Shown here piece by piece: positions 38,567-46,433 of a stretch of DNA of 64,000 nt (position 1 is its first letter; the number at the start of each line of letters is the position of its first letter). The notes below the pieces were generated by a model. That model saw only the letters and a list, made by a program, of their open reading frames with translations. It was not told the origin of the DNA and made no database searches. A program made the position numbers and the translations under genes. Source of the stretch: Solwaraspora sp. WMMD1047 (GTDB lineage: Bacteria > Actinomycetota > Actinomycetes > Mycobacteriales > Micromonosporaceae); NCBI RefSeq assembly GCF_029626155.1, contig NZ_JARUBL010000001.1, forward strand, positions 3,886,501-3,950,500, in the 5' to 3' direction.

Positions 38567-41115
38567 TGCTGCGCGCGACCCTGAAGAGTCTGCTGGCCCG
38601 CAAGGTCCGGCTGGTGCTCTCCGGCCTGGCGGTGGTGCTGGGCGTGATGTTCGTGGCCGGGGCGTTCGTGCTCACCGACACCCTGGGCCGCTCCTTCGAC
38701 CGGATCTTCGCCGACGCGTACTCGGAGACCGATGTCGGCGTCACCGCGGCGCCGAAGGTGGCGCTCAGCGAGTTCGAGGGCGAGCAGGTGGCCGCCCCGT
38801 TCCCGGCGGAGACCCTGGACCGGATCCGGGCCGTGCCGGGCGTCGCCGACGTGACCGGCCAGGCCTGGGCCGACGGCGCCCGGGTGATCGGCAGCAACGG
38901 CAAGGTGCTCACCTCGTTCGGGCCGCCCCAGCTGGGCGGGAACTGGACCGGTGAGAACGGCCTGGTCCAGCTGCGGGAGGGCCGCGGCCCGACCGCCGAC
39001 GACGAGGTCGTGATCAACGGGGCGGTCGCCGATGCCGGCCGGCTCGCCGTCGGCGACCGGGTCGGGATCCTCACCCTGGAGCCGAAGCGCGAGTTCACGG
39101 TGGTCGGGATCTTCGGCTACAGCGGCGACCGGGACAGTCTCGGCGGCGTGCAGGAGGTGGCGTTCACCGAGCCGGTGGCGCAGCGGCTGATGCTCGGCGA
39201 GACCGGCGTCTACAACGACGCCACCGTGCGGGCGGCCGACGGGGTCTCCCCGGCGGAGCTGCGCGACGACATCTCCGCCGCCCTCGGTGCCGACTACGTG
39301 GTCAAGACCGGCGAGCAGCTCTCCGAGGAGGCGTCCGCCGGCCTCAAGGAGGGGCTGGCGTTCTTCAACAACATCCTGCTCGGGTTCGCCGGGGTGGCGC
39401 TCTTCGTCGGCATCTTCCTGATCCTCAACACCTTCTCGATCATCGTGGCGCAGCGGACCCGGGAGCTGGCCCTGATGCGGGCCGTCGGGGCGAGCCGGCG
39501 CCAGATGATCGGCGCGGTGCTGACCGAGGCGGTGGTGATCGGGCTGGTCGCCGCGGTGCTCGGGCTGGGCGCCGGGGTCGGCGTCGGCGCGCTGCTGGCG
39601 TACGCGTTCGGGCAGTTCGGCGGCGGTGTGGACCTGGCCCCGGTGGGGGTGCCGCCAGCGGCCGTGATCAGCGCGTTCGTGGTCGGCCTGCTGGTCACCG
39701 TGGTCGCCGCGGTGCTGCCGGCGATCCGCGCCTCGCGGATCCCGCCGGTCGCGGCGATGCAGGACGTCGCCACCCCGGACCGGCCGCTGACGAAGATCAC
39801 CGTGGCGGGAGCGGTGGTCACCGCCGTCGGCGCGACGCTGCTCACGCTGGGTCTGACCGGCAACGCCGGCGACGGCACCCTCTGGACGATCCTGGCCGGC
39901 GTGCTGATCTCCTTCATCGGGGTGGCGTTGCTGACCCCGCTGATCAGCCGGCCGGTGGTGTCGGTGCTCGGCCGGGTCTTCGCCTGGTCGGTGCCGGGTC
40001 GGCTGGGTCGGCTGAACTCGGGCCGCAACCCCCGCCGGACCGCCATCACGGCCGCCGCGTTGATGGTCGGCATCGCGCTGGTCACCGGAGTCACCGTGAT
40101 CCTGGACTCGGCCAAGAGCAGCCTGACCGCGCTGGCCGAGGAGACCATCGCGGCCGAGTTGGTGATCTCCGGCGTGCAGAGCGGTCCCCGACCGCCGAGC
40201 TTCGACCCGGCCGTGCTGGACCGAGCCGCCGAGCTGCCGGGGGTGCGGGCGGTCGCCGGGATCTACAGCGACGTGGCGATCGTCGGCGGCGAGCGGGAGT
40301 ACCTGACCGCCACCGGCGAGGTCTCCGCGCTGCGCGACATCTACCGGGCCACCCCGACGGCCGGCAGCATCGACACCCTCGGCCCCAACCAGCTCCTGGT
40401 GGACTCGGGTACCGCCGCCGAGCGGGGTCTGTCGGTCGGGGACACCCTGCCGGTGCAGCTCACCCGCGGCGAGGAGCAGACCTACACGGTCACCGGCATC
40501 TACGCCGAGTCGGACCTGTTCGGCGGGTTCCTGCTGCCGGTTGAGGCGACGGCCGACTTCGCCCTGCCGCAGCCGGTGCAGGCCTACCTGCAGCTCACCC
40601 CTGGCACCCCGGTGGACCAGGTGCTGCCGCAGGTGGAGGCGCTGCTGGCCGACAGCCCCGAGGTGTCGGTCGCCGACCGGGCGGCGTTCATCGAGCAGCA
40701 GACCGGCCAGTTCGACTCGCTGCTGACGATGATCCAGGTCCTGCTGGCGCTGGCGATCCTGATCGCGGTGCTGGGCATCATCAACACCCTGGCGCTGTCG
40801 GTCATGGAGCGGACCCGCGAGCTGGGCCTGCTGCGGGCGATCGGGCTGTCCCGGCTCAAGACGATGTGGCTGGTCACCGTGGAGGCCGTGGTGATCTCGG
40901 TGTTCGGCGCGCTGCTCGGGGTGGTGGTCGGCAGCGGGCTCGGCGCGGCGGTGGTGCAGGCGTTGAGCTCCGACGGCATCTCCGAGCTGGTGCTGCCGTG
41001 GTCGCAGATGGCGGTCTTCCTGGGCCTGGCCGCCCTGGTCGGCGTCGTCGCGGCGGTGCTGCCGGCGATCCGGGCCGCGCGGCTCAACGTGCTCGGCGCG
41101 ATCGCCCACGAGTAG
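38566..41115 (+). CDS. FtsX/MacB-like ABC permease, copy 2
   Basis: This 849-residue paralogue of permease 1 has the same order: N-terminal helix, extracellular domain, FtsX domain (LGFAGVALFVGIFLILNTFSIIVAQRTRELALMRAVGAS), middle helices, second extracellular domain and final FtsX domain (LLALAILIAVLGIINTLALSVMERTRELGLLRAIG). The permeases have diverged far more than the ATPases, so the two modules probably export different substrates with nearly the same motor. ATG 38566 is used to match the paralogue; GTG 38563 is one codon earlier. Confidence 0.93.
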   Translation: MLRATLKSLLARKVRLVLSGLAVVLGVMFVAGAFVLTDTLGRSFDRIFADAYSETDVGVTAAPKVALSEFEGEQVAAPFPAETLDRIRAVPGVADVTGQAWADGARVIGSNGKVLTSFGPPQLGGNWTGENGLVQLREGRGPTADDEVVINGAVADAGRLAVGDRVGILTLEPKREFTVVGIFGYSGDRDSLGGVQEVAFTEPVAQRLMLGETGVYNDATVRAADGVSPAELRDDISAALGADYVVKTGEQLSEEASAGLKEGLAFFNNILLGFAGVALFVGIFLILNTFSIIVAQRTRELALMRAVGASRRQMIGAVLTEAVVIGLVAAVLGLGAGVGVGALLAYAFGQFGGGVDLAPVGVPPAAVISAFVVGLLVTVVAAVLPAIRASRIPPVAAMQDVATPDRPLTKITVAGAVVTAVGATLLTLGLTGNAGDGTLWTILAGVLISFIGVALLTPLISRPVVSVLGRVFAWSVPGRLGRLNSGRNPRRTAITAAALMVGIALVTGVTVILDSAKSSLTALAEETIAAELVISGVQSGPRPPSFDPAVLDRAAELPGVRAVAGIYSDVAIVGGEREYLTATGEVSALRDIYRATPTAGSIDTLGPNQLLVDSGTAAERGLSVGDTLPVQLTRGEEQTYTVTGIYAESDLFGGFLLPVEATADFALPQPVQAYLQLTPGTPVDQVLPQVEALLADSPEVSVADRAAFIEQQTGQFDSLLTMIQVLLALAILIAVLGIINTLALSVMERTRELGLLRAIGLSRLKTMWLVTVEAVVISVFGALLGVVVGSGLGAAVVQALSSDGISELVLPWSQMAVFLGLAALVGVVAAVLPAIRAARLNVLGAIAHE

Positions 41116-41121
41116 TCGGCC

Positions 41122-41152
41122 GGCGGGTCGCTCCCTTCGGGGGCGGCCCGCC
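41122..41152. terminator. Bidirectional hairpin terminator between permease 2 and the HAD gene
   Basis: A 13-pair stem (including G-T wobbles) from 41122-41134 to 41140-41152 with a 5-base loop lies between two convergent genes, whose stop codons are 46 bases apart. Confidence 0.7.
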
Positions 41153-41161
41153 GAGCCGGGT

Positions 41162-41875
41162 TCAGCGGGGCAGGTCGACCGGCGCCAGCAGGGTCGCCAG
41201 CAGGGCCAGGTCCGCGCCGGTCAGGCTCTCCCGCACGTGTACGCCGCCGGCCGGGTCGAGCGCCACGTCCCCCGGTACGGCGAGCACCGCGGCCCCCGCG
41301 GCCAGCGCGCTGGCCACCCCGGCCGGCGAATCCTCGATCGCCACGCACCGGCCCACCGGCACGCCCAGCAGCCGGGCGGCGGTCAGGTACGGCTCCGGGT
41401 GCGGCTTGTTGGCCGTCACCTCGTCGCCGCAGACCACCACGTCGAAGTTCTCCCGGCCCAGGGTGAGCAGGGCCAGCTCCACCAGTTGCCGGGAGGTGGA
41501 GGTGACGAGCGCGGTCGGGATCCGGGCGGCCCGGACGGCGCGCAGCAGGGCGGAGGCCCCGGGCCGCCACGGCAGTTCCTCGACGAACAGCTCGGCGACC
41601 CGGCGCTCCAGCCAGGCCGCGCCGGCCGCGGCGTCCCGCCAGGGTTGGCCGAGGTCGGCGTGGAGGATCTCCATCGAGCCGGCCATGCTGGTGCCGACCA
41701 TCGCCAACCGGGCGGCCGGCGACACCGTGCCGCCGTACTCGGCGGCGAGTTCCGCGATGGCGATCCCCCACAGCTTCTCGCTGTCGACGAGGGTGCCGTC
41801 CATGTCGAAAAGAACGGCGGCGGGCTGGCGGCGGCTCAGCGGGTCCTCCCCGGGTCGGTGCGGGTCGGGTGCCAT
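41162..41875 (-). CDS. HAD-IA family phosphatase (beta-phosphoglucomutase-like)
   Basis: This 237-residue protein has the complete HAD motif I VLFDMDGTLVDSE with both catalytic Asp residues. A helical cap follows, then motif II LVTSTSRQLVE, motif III KPHPEPYLTAA and motif IV CVAIEDSPAGVASALAAG. The motifs match sugar-phosphate phosphatases or mutases of the GS1/PGMB group; the exact substrate is unknown. The start ATG 41875 is chosen over longer Arg-rich frames. It is convergent with permease 2 and downstream of the metallopeptidase gene. Confidence 0.9.
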   Translation of the reverse strand: MAPDPHRPGEDPLSRRQPAAVLFDMDGTLVDSEKLWGIAIAELAAEYGGTVSPAARLAMVGTSMAGSMEILHADLGQPWRDAAAGAAWLERRVAELFVEELPWRPGASALLRAVRAARIPTALVTSTSRQLVELALLTLGRENFDVVVCGDEVTANKPHPEPYLTAARLLGVPVGRCVAIEDSPAGVASALAAGAAVLAVPGDVALDPAGGVHVRESLTGADLALLATLLAPVDLPR

Positions 41876-41952
41876 GGTGCCAGGGTCGCCGCCGCACCGG
41901 CCGGTTCGCGGCCGCCGGTGTGTCCGACGCCTCAGACCGGCGGGCCGAGGCC

Positions 41953-42684
41953 TCACAGGTCGCAGGCGGCCAGGGAGCGCTCGTAGCCGTTGAAGAAGGC
42001 GTTGGTGCGTTGCTCGGCGGTGCCGTGCGCGCCCTCGGCGAACCAGGGCTGGCCGGGGTCGTCGGCCACCGCGAACAGCCCGTCGCGGAACTCGTCGAGG
42101 TCGCCGTCGGCGACGGTCAACGACCGGTCGCGCACCGAGTCGCCCAGGTAGGCGCCGGCCAGGCAGTCGGCCTGCAGTTCCTGCTGGATGGTGAAGTCGT
42201 ACCGGATGCCGAGGCGGACCTGGACGCCGTGGGCGTACTCGTGGCCGAGCAGGTAGAACACGAACGCGTCACCGATCTGCCGGAACGCGGCGAAGGCCCA
42301 GTTGAGGTCGTAGGCGATGAAGTCGCCGGCCGAACAGTAGACCGCGTTGTTGCGGGGCACCTCCAGACCAGCGCAGTCGATCTCGCCGTCGCGCTCGTAG
42401 GTGATCACTCGGCGGATCGGCTGGAACCGCTGCCCGGACGCCTCGAACGTCGCGGCCCAGTACCGTTCGGCGAGGGCGACGGCGTCACCGATGTCCGCCT
42501 CGAACTCCTCCGCGGTGTCGGTGCCGTCCACGTCGGTGCCGTCGGTGCCGCGGGCGGCGGGCGGATCGGCGCCCGGCTCCTCGCCGGCCGGGGCGAGACC
42601 GCAGGCCAGCGTCACGGCCACCGCGACGGCCAGGCCGAGCGCCACCGGCCGGTCAGCGGCCCGGCCGCTCCACCATCGCGCCAT
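41953..42684 (-). CDS. Neutral zinc metallopeptidase (YpfJ-like), exported
   Basis: This 243-residue protein has an N-terminal hydrophobic signal (VALGLAVAVAVTLACGLAP). A Cys at its end is not a textbook lipobox but may still be lipidated. The Zn_peptidase domain has NAVYCSAGDFIAYD, the zinc motif FYLLGHEYAHGVQVRLG and QQELQADCLAGAYLGD, with the third ligand Glu. The C-terminus HGTAEQRTNAFFNGYE is typical. ATG 42684 is preceded by GGGAGG six bases away. Role and substrate are unknown. Confidence 0.9.
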   Translation of the reverse strand: MARWWSGRAADRPVALGLAVAVAVTLACGLAPAGEEPGADPPAARGTDGTDVDGTDTAEEFEADIGDAVALAERYWAATFEASGQRFQPIRRVITYERDGEIDCAGLEVPRNNAVYCSAGDFIAYDLNWAFAAFRQIGDAFVFYLLGHEYAHGVQVRLGIRYDFTIQQELQADCLAGAYLGDSVRDRSLTVADGDLDEFRDGLFAVADDPGQPWFAEGAHGTAEQRTNAFFNGYERSLAACDL

Positions 42685-42748
42685 GAACGCCTCCCTCGGG
42701 CCGTACCGCTCCATCATCGCCCATCCGCCGACCCTCGGTCCGGGGCGG

Positions 42749-43027
42749 TCAGAGCTGGCCCGGTGGCCCGCCGGTCCGCCAGTACCAGCCGTCGCGGCGG
42801 GTCAGCAGCCCCTCGTCGATGAGGTAGCGGCGCAGCGACACCCAGTCGTAGGCGTAGAAGTCGCGCAACACCGCGTCCACCTCGGGTTCGCGCATCCGCA
42901 CCCCCGGCTCGAAGGCCGCCACCACATGGTCGAGCACCACCCGGCGCTTGCCGGCCCGGGCCGGCAGGGCCACCAGCCGGCCGTCGCGCAGGAACGCGCC
43001 GAGGACCTTCTCCCGATCAACCGCCAC
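42749..43027 (-). CDS. DUF2087 domain protein
   Basis: This 92-residue protein consists of one DUF2087 domain: VLGAFLRDGRLVALPARAGKRRVVLDHVVAAFEPG, then VDAVLRDFYAYDWVSLRRYLIDEGLLTRRDGWYWR. It has a winged-helix look and occurs alone or fused to ArsR-type regulators, so nucleic-acid binding is possible. GTG 43027 lies six bases after TAGCGT. It is divergent from the lanthipeptide operon over 204 bases and is a candidate regulator of it, which is speculation from position alone. Confidence 0.85.
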   Translation of the reverse strand: MAVDREKVLGAFLRDGRLVALPARAGKRRVVLDHVVAAFEPGVRMREPEVDAVLRDFYAYDWVSLRRYLIDEGLLTRRDGWYWRTGGPPGQL

Positions 43028-43033
43028 AGCGGC

Positions 43034-43039
43034 ACGCTA
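43034..43039 (-). promoter_or_regulatory. Leaderless -10 element of the DUF2087 gene
   Basis: TAGCGT on the minus strand, six bases before GTG 43027. Confidence 0.6.
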
Positions 43040-43099
43040 TCGGCCCGGGCAAGCCGGTTTCCGTCCCCCGCGGGCCGGTCCGCCAAACCTGACTTCTGT

Positions 43100-43113
43100 C
43101 ACGGATGTCCGTG
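43100..43113. promoter_or_regulatory. Inverted repeat CACGGA-TG-TCCGTG upstream of ramC
   Basis: Perfect 6-base arms with a 2-base centre lie 119 bases before the ramC start. It is followed by GTGC-N5-GCAC at 43111-43124. This is a candidate binding site for a RamR-type or other dimeric regulator. Confidence 0.45.
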
Positions 43114-43200
43114 CGGCCTGCACGCAGCGTCATGACTTTACGCACTAGCTGCGCCCCTGTCCCAGCCACGAGACTCGAACACGTCGATGAGTCAGGGCAT

Positions 43201-43210
43201 CCCCTAGGGG
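43201..43210. promoter_or_regulatory. Palindrome CCCCTAGGGG just upstream of the ramC ribosome site
   Basis: A perfect 10-base palindrome ends seven bases before the GGAGGAGG ribosome site of ramC. It could be an operator or a small 5' hairpin. Confidence 0.4.
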
Positions 43211-43231
43211 TCGATCCGGAGGAGGCGAGCG

Positions 43232-45991
43232 ATGGACGAGCGGTACGACACCTACTGCGCGGTGGACCCGCTGTTCTACGACTCCGTTGCCAGCGCCAGC
43301 ACCCGGACCACCGAGTTCAGCGCCGCCGACCGCCCGGTCCCGCCGGGTTGGCGGCGCGAGCCCAGCGACGACTGGTTCATCTACGGCCCCGAGGGCGGCG
43401 ACCTGCCGCAGCAGGGCTGGAAGGTGCACCTGTCGGCCTGCCTGGACAACGCCGACCGGATCCTCGACGCCGCCTGGGACTACTGCGTGCCGCGGGGGCT
43501 GCCGTTCAAGTTCCTCCGCGGGCCGCGGATGCTGCTGCTGCGCAACGCCAAGTACGCCCGGCGCGGCTCCAGCGGGAAGTTCGTCACCATCTACCCCCGT
43601 GACGAGGCGGAGCTGGAACTGGTCTGCAAGGAGCTCGACGAGCTGCTCGCCGGTGAGCCGGGACCCTACATCCTCAGCGACCTGCGTTACGGCTCCGGGC
43701 CGGTGTACCTGCGCTACGGCGGCTTCGCAGCCCGCTACTGCCTGTCACCGGAGGGCCAGGTCGTGCCGGCCATCGAGGACGGGTCCGGCACCCTGGTCCC
43801 GGACCGCCGGGACCCGGTCTTCCACCTGCCCGACTGGGTGCGGTTGCCGGACTTCCTCACCCCGCACCTGGCCGCCCGCAACGCCACCACCACCACCGGC
43901 CTGCCGTACCAGATCGAGCGGGTGATCCACTTCTCCAACGGCGGTGGGCTCTACGTCGGCCGCGACACCCGCACCGACGCCCGGGTCGTCCTCAAGGAGG
44001 CCCGCCCACACGCCGGCCTCGACGCCACCGGCACCGACGCCGTCACCCGGCTGGACCGCGAGGCCCGGATGCTGCGCCGGCTCGCCGGAGTGGCCCGGAT
44101 CCCCCGGGTGCACGACGAGTTCGGCCTGGCCGACCACCGCTTCCTGGCGCTGGAGTTCGTCGACGGCCGCCCGCTCAACAAACTGCTGGTCGAGCGCTAC
44201 CCGCTCACCGACGCCGACGCCACCCCGGCCGACTTCGCCGACTACACGGCCTGGGCGCTGCGGGTGCACGAGCAGGTCGAGCGGGCCATCGACGCGATCC
44301 ACGGGCGCGGCGTCGTCTACGGCGACCTGCACCTGTTCAACATCATGATCGGCCCCGACGACGAGGTCACCCTGGTCGACTTCGAGGTGGCCGCGCCGGT
44401 CGACGAACCGGGCCGCCCGGGCCTGCGCAACCAGGGCTTCGCGGCGCCCCGCGACCGGACCGGCTTCGCCGTCGACCGGTACGCCCTGGCCTGCCTGAAG
44501 CTGGCGCTGTTCCTGCCGCTGACCCCGCTGGTCCGGCTGGCCCCGGAGAAGGCCGCCCACCTGGCCGACGTGATCGCGAGCCACTTCCCGGTGCCGCGCT
44601 CGGCCTTCGACCAGGCGATCGCCGAGATCGTCGGCACCCCCGCCGAGGCCGCCGCGCCCGCCGGAGCGCCGGCCACGGTGCCCGCCCCCACCGGACGCAC
44701 CGCCGACATGACCGGTCCGCCGGCCGGCACGGCCCGCCCGGCCGGGCGGCTCGGCGCCGGGTTCCCCGCGCCGGACCTCGACGCCGACCCGGGCCGGTGG
44801 CCGGACCTGCGGGGCCGGCTGGCCGCGGCGATCCTCGCCAGCGCCACCCCGGACCGCGACGACCGGCTCTTCCCCGGCGACATCGACCAGTTCCGCACCG
44901 GCGGACTCAACCTCGCCTACGGCGCCGCCGGGGTGCTCGACACCCTCGCCGGCACCGGCGCCGGCCGGTTTCCCGAACACGAACAGTGGCTGGTCAAGCG
45001 GGCCCTGGACGCACCGTCGGGCAGCCGCTGCGGACTCTACGACGGTCTGCACGGAGTCGCGTACGCGCTGGAGCGGCTCGGCCGGCGGCAGGACGCCCTC
45101 GACGTCCTCGACGTCTGCCTGAACGAGCCGTGGGAGCAGCTCGGACCGGACCTCGCCAGCGGCCTGAGCGGAGTGGCGCTCAACCTGGCCGAGTTCGCCG
45201 CCCGTACCGGCGAGCCCGCCCTGCGGGACGCGGCGCAGCGCGCCGTCGAGCTGGTGACCGAGCGGCTCGCCGCCGATCCCGACACCGACGAGCCGGACAA
45301 CCCCGACGAGCCGGGCGGTACGCAGATCAGCGGCGGCCGCCACCCGTACGCCGGTCTGACCCGGGGCCGCACCGGCCCGGCGCTGATGTACCTGCGCTTC
45401 CACGAGGTCACCGGCGACCCGGCGCTGCTCGACCGGGCCGGCGCCGCGCTCCGGCACGACCTGCGCCGCTGCCTGCTGCGACCGGACGGCGCACTGGAGG
45501 TCAACGAGGGCTGGCGGAGCATGCCCTACCTGGCGCACGGCAGCGTCGGCATCGGCCTGGTGCTCGACCAGTACCTGCGACACCGCCCGGACGACGACCG
45601 GCTGGCGCGGGCCGCCGCCGCGATCCGCCGTGCCGCCCGGTCCCCGTTCTACGCGCAGTCCGGGCTCTTCGCCGGGCGGGCCGGCATCATCGCCTACCTG
45701 GCCGCCCGGGTCGCCGCCGAGGCCGGACCGGCGGGCAGTGGGCCGGACCGGACCGAGGACCGGATCGAGCTGGCCGCCCAGGTGCGGCGGCTGGGCTGGC
45801 ACGCCATGCCGTACCGCGGTTCCGTCGCCTTCCCCGGTGACCAGCTGCTGCGGCTGTCGATGGACCTGGCCACCGGCACCGCCGGGACCCTGCTCGCGCT
45901 CGGCACCGCGCTCTCCCCCGAGCCGGTGACCCTGCCCTTCCTGGCGCCGCTCACCGGCGCCACACAGCTCCCCTCGCGACCGCGAGGGTGA
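43232..45991 (+). CDS. ramC: Class III lanthipeptide synthetase RamC/AmfT (LanKC)
   Basis: RamC installs the lanthionine bridges of SapB-like peptides. The 919-residue protein has a lyase region at the N-terminus (about residues 1-220). A Ser/Thr-kinase-like domain follows (about 230-480) with VVLKEARPHAG for the ATP-site Lys, GRGVVYGDLHLFNIMI as catalytic loop and LVDFEVA as the metal site. A Pro/Ala linker leads to a LanC-like cyclase domain (about 530-910). The three zinc ligands of true LanC enzymes (Cys, Cys-His) are not seen, as is normal for class III. Length matches Streptomyces RamC, about 930. It has a strong GGAGGAGG ribosome site and heads the cluster. Confidence 0.95.
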   Translation: MDERYDTYCAVDPLFYDSVASASTRTTEFSAADRPVPPGWRREPSDDWFIYGPEGGDLPQQGWKVHLSACLDNADRILDAAWDYCVPRGLPFKFLRGPRMLLLRNAKYARRGSSGKFVTIYPRDEAELELVCKELDELLAGEPGPYILSDLRYGSGPVYLRYGGFAARYCLSPEGQVVPAIEDGSGTLVPDRRDPVFHLPDWVRLPDFLTPHLAARNATTTTGLPYQIERVIHFSNGGGLYVGRDTRTDARVVLKEARPHAGLDATGTDAVTRLDREARMLRRLAGVARIPRVHDEFGLADHRFLALEFVDGRPLNKLLVERYPLTDADATPADFADYTAWALRVHEQVERAIDAIHGRGVVYGDLHLFNIMIGPDDEVTLVDFEVAAPVDEPGRPGLRNQGFAAPRDRTGFAVDRYALACLKLALFLPLTPLVRLAPEKAAHLADVIASHFPVPRSAFDQAIAEIVGTPAEAAAPAGAPATVPAPTGRTADMTGPPAGTARPAGRLGAGFPAPDLDADPGRWPDLRGRLAAAILASATPDRDDRLFPGDIDQFRTGGLNLAYGAAGVLDTLAGTGAGRFPEHEQWLVKRALDAPSGSRCGLYDGLHGVAYALERLGRRQDALDVLDVCLNEPWEQLGPDLASGLSGVALNLAEFAARTGEPALRDAAQRAVELVTERLAADPDTDEPDNPDEPGGTQISGGRHPYAGLTRGRTGPALMYLRFHEVTGDPALLDRAGAALRHDLRRCLLRPDGALEVNEGWRSMPYLAHGSVGIGLVLDQYLRHRPDDDRLARAAAAIRRAARSPFYAQSGLFAGRAGIIAYLAARVAAEAGPAGSGPDRTEDRIELAAQVRRLGWHAMPYRGSVAFPGDQLLRLSMDLATGTAGTLLALGTALSPEPVTLPFLAPLTGATQLPSRPRG
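45971..45988 (+). other. Hairpin in the last codons of ramC
   Basis: CCCTCGC and GCGAGGG with loop GACC end one base before the ramC TGA. It lies upstream of ramS1 and could mark an mRNA processing or stabilisation point that raises ramS over ramC. Confidence 0.4.
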
Positions 45992-46160
45992 TCCGAACCG
46001 GACACTCGAAGGAGGTGTACGACATGACGCTTCTCGACCTTCAGGGGATGGAGCTGACCGACCGGACCGACGGCGGCGGCGGAAGCCGGGCGAGCCTGCT
46101 GCTCTGCGGCGACAGCTCGCTGTCCGTGACCACCTGCAACTGATCCCAGGCCACCAACGC
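45991..46160 (+). repeat. Tandem ramS duplication, unit 1
   Basis: The unit covers the leader ATCC...CCGGACACTCGAA, the ribosome site, ramS1 and about 17 bases after its stop. It is followed directly by unit 2 at 46162-46334. Coding parts differ at only two bases; flanks have drifted more. Confidence 0.85.
46024..46143 (+). CDS. ramS: SapB-like class III lanthipeptide precursor RamS, copy 1
   Basis: This 39-residue precursor has leader MTLLDLQGMELTDRTDGGG. Its LLDLQ is the LanKC recognition box of class III leaders. The core is SRASLLLCGDSSLSVTTCN. Two SxxSxxxC motifs, Ser21/Ser24/Cys28 and Ser31/Ser34/Cys38, supply the dehydrated serines and the cysteines for two lanthionine rings. From memory the Streptomyces SapB core differs only by Ile for Val at one site. 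SapB is a surfactant peptide that lets aerial hyphae leave the moist surface. A consensus ribosome site AAGGAGGTG lies eight bases before the ATG. Confidence 0.96.
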   Translation: MTLLDLQGMELTDRTDGGGGSRASLLLCGDSSLSVTTCN

Positions 46161-46161
46161 A

Positions 46162-46334
46162 ATCCAGACCGGACACTCGAAAGGAAGGTGTACGACATGA
46201 CGCTTCTCGACCTTCAGGGGATGGAGCTGACCGACCGGACCGACGGCGGCGGCGGAAGCCGGGCGAGCCTGCTGCTCTGCGGCGACAGCTCGCTGTCCGT
46301 GACGACCTGCGACTGATCTCAGGTCACCAGCGGG
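46162..46334 (+). repeat. Tandem ramS duplication, unit 2
   Basis: Second unit of the duplication described at 45991-46160, with a slightly altered ribosome site (AAAGGAAGGTG) and a diverged region after the stop. Confidence 0.85.
46197..46316 (+). CDS. ramS: SapB-like class III lanthipeptide precursor RamS, copy 2
   Basis: This precursor is identical to copy 1 except for the last residue, Asp39 in place of Asn39, and one silent change (ACC to ACG) in the preceding Thr codon. All ring-forming residues, Ser21/Ser24/Cys28 and Ser31/Ser34/Cys38, are kept. The two products would differ by one carboxylate at the C-terminus, next to the last ring. Its ribosome site AAAGGAAGG is weaker than that of copy 1, so it may be made in smaller amounts. 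Confidence 0.96.
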   Translation: MTLLDLQGMELTDRTDGGGGSRASLLLCGDSSLSVTTCD

Positions 46335-46366
46335 GTCCTGGGTGGGCATACGTGCCCGCCCAGGAC
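46335..46366 (+). terminator. Attenuator/terminator hairpin between ramS2 and the exporters
   Basis: A 14-pair stem (one G-T pair) at 46335-46348 and 46353-46366 with loop TACG starts 18 bases after the ramS2 stop. It would stop much of the transcription and protect the short ramS message while letting some read through into the exporter genes. Confidence 0.7.
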
Positions 46367-46433
46367 AAGCCGCTGTCCGGGCTCGGGTGCCGCGTGCCCG
46401 GGCGTACCGAACGAGAACACCTCGGGAGACGTA

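Noticed and set aside
43232-45991. Reading ramC as an ordinary Ser/Thr protein kinase gene
   Set aside because: The kinase-like domain lies between a lyase-type N-terminus and a LanC-like C-terminus, next to precursor genes. This is the class III synthetase architecture.
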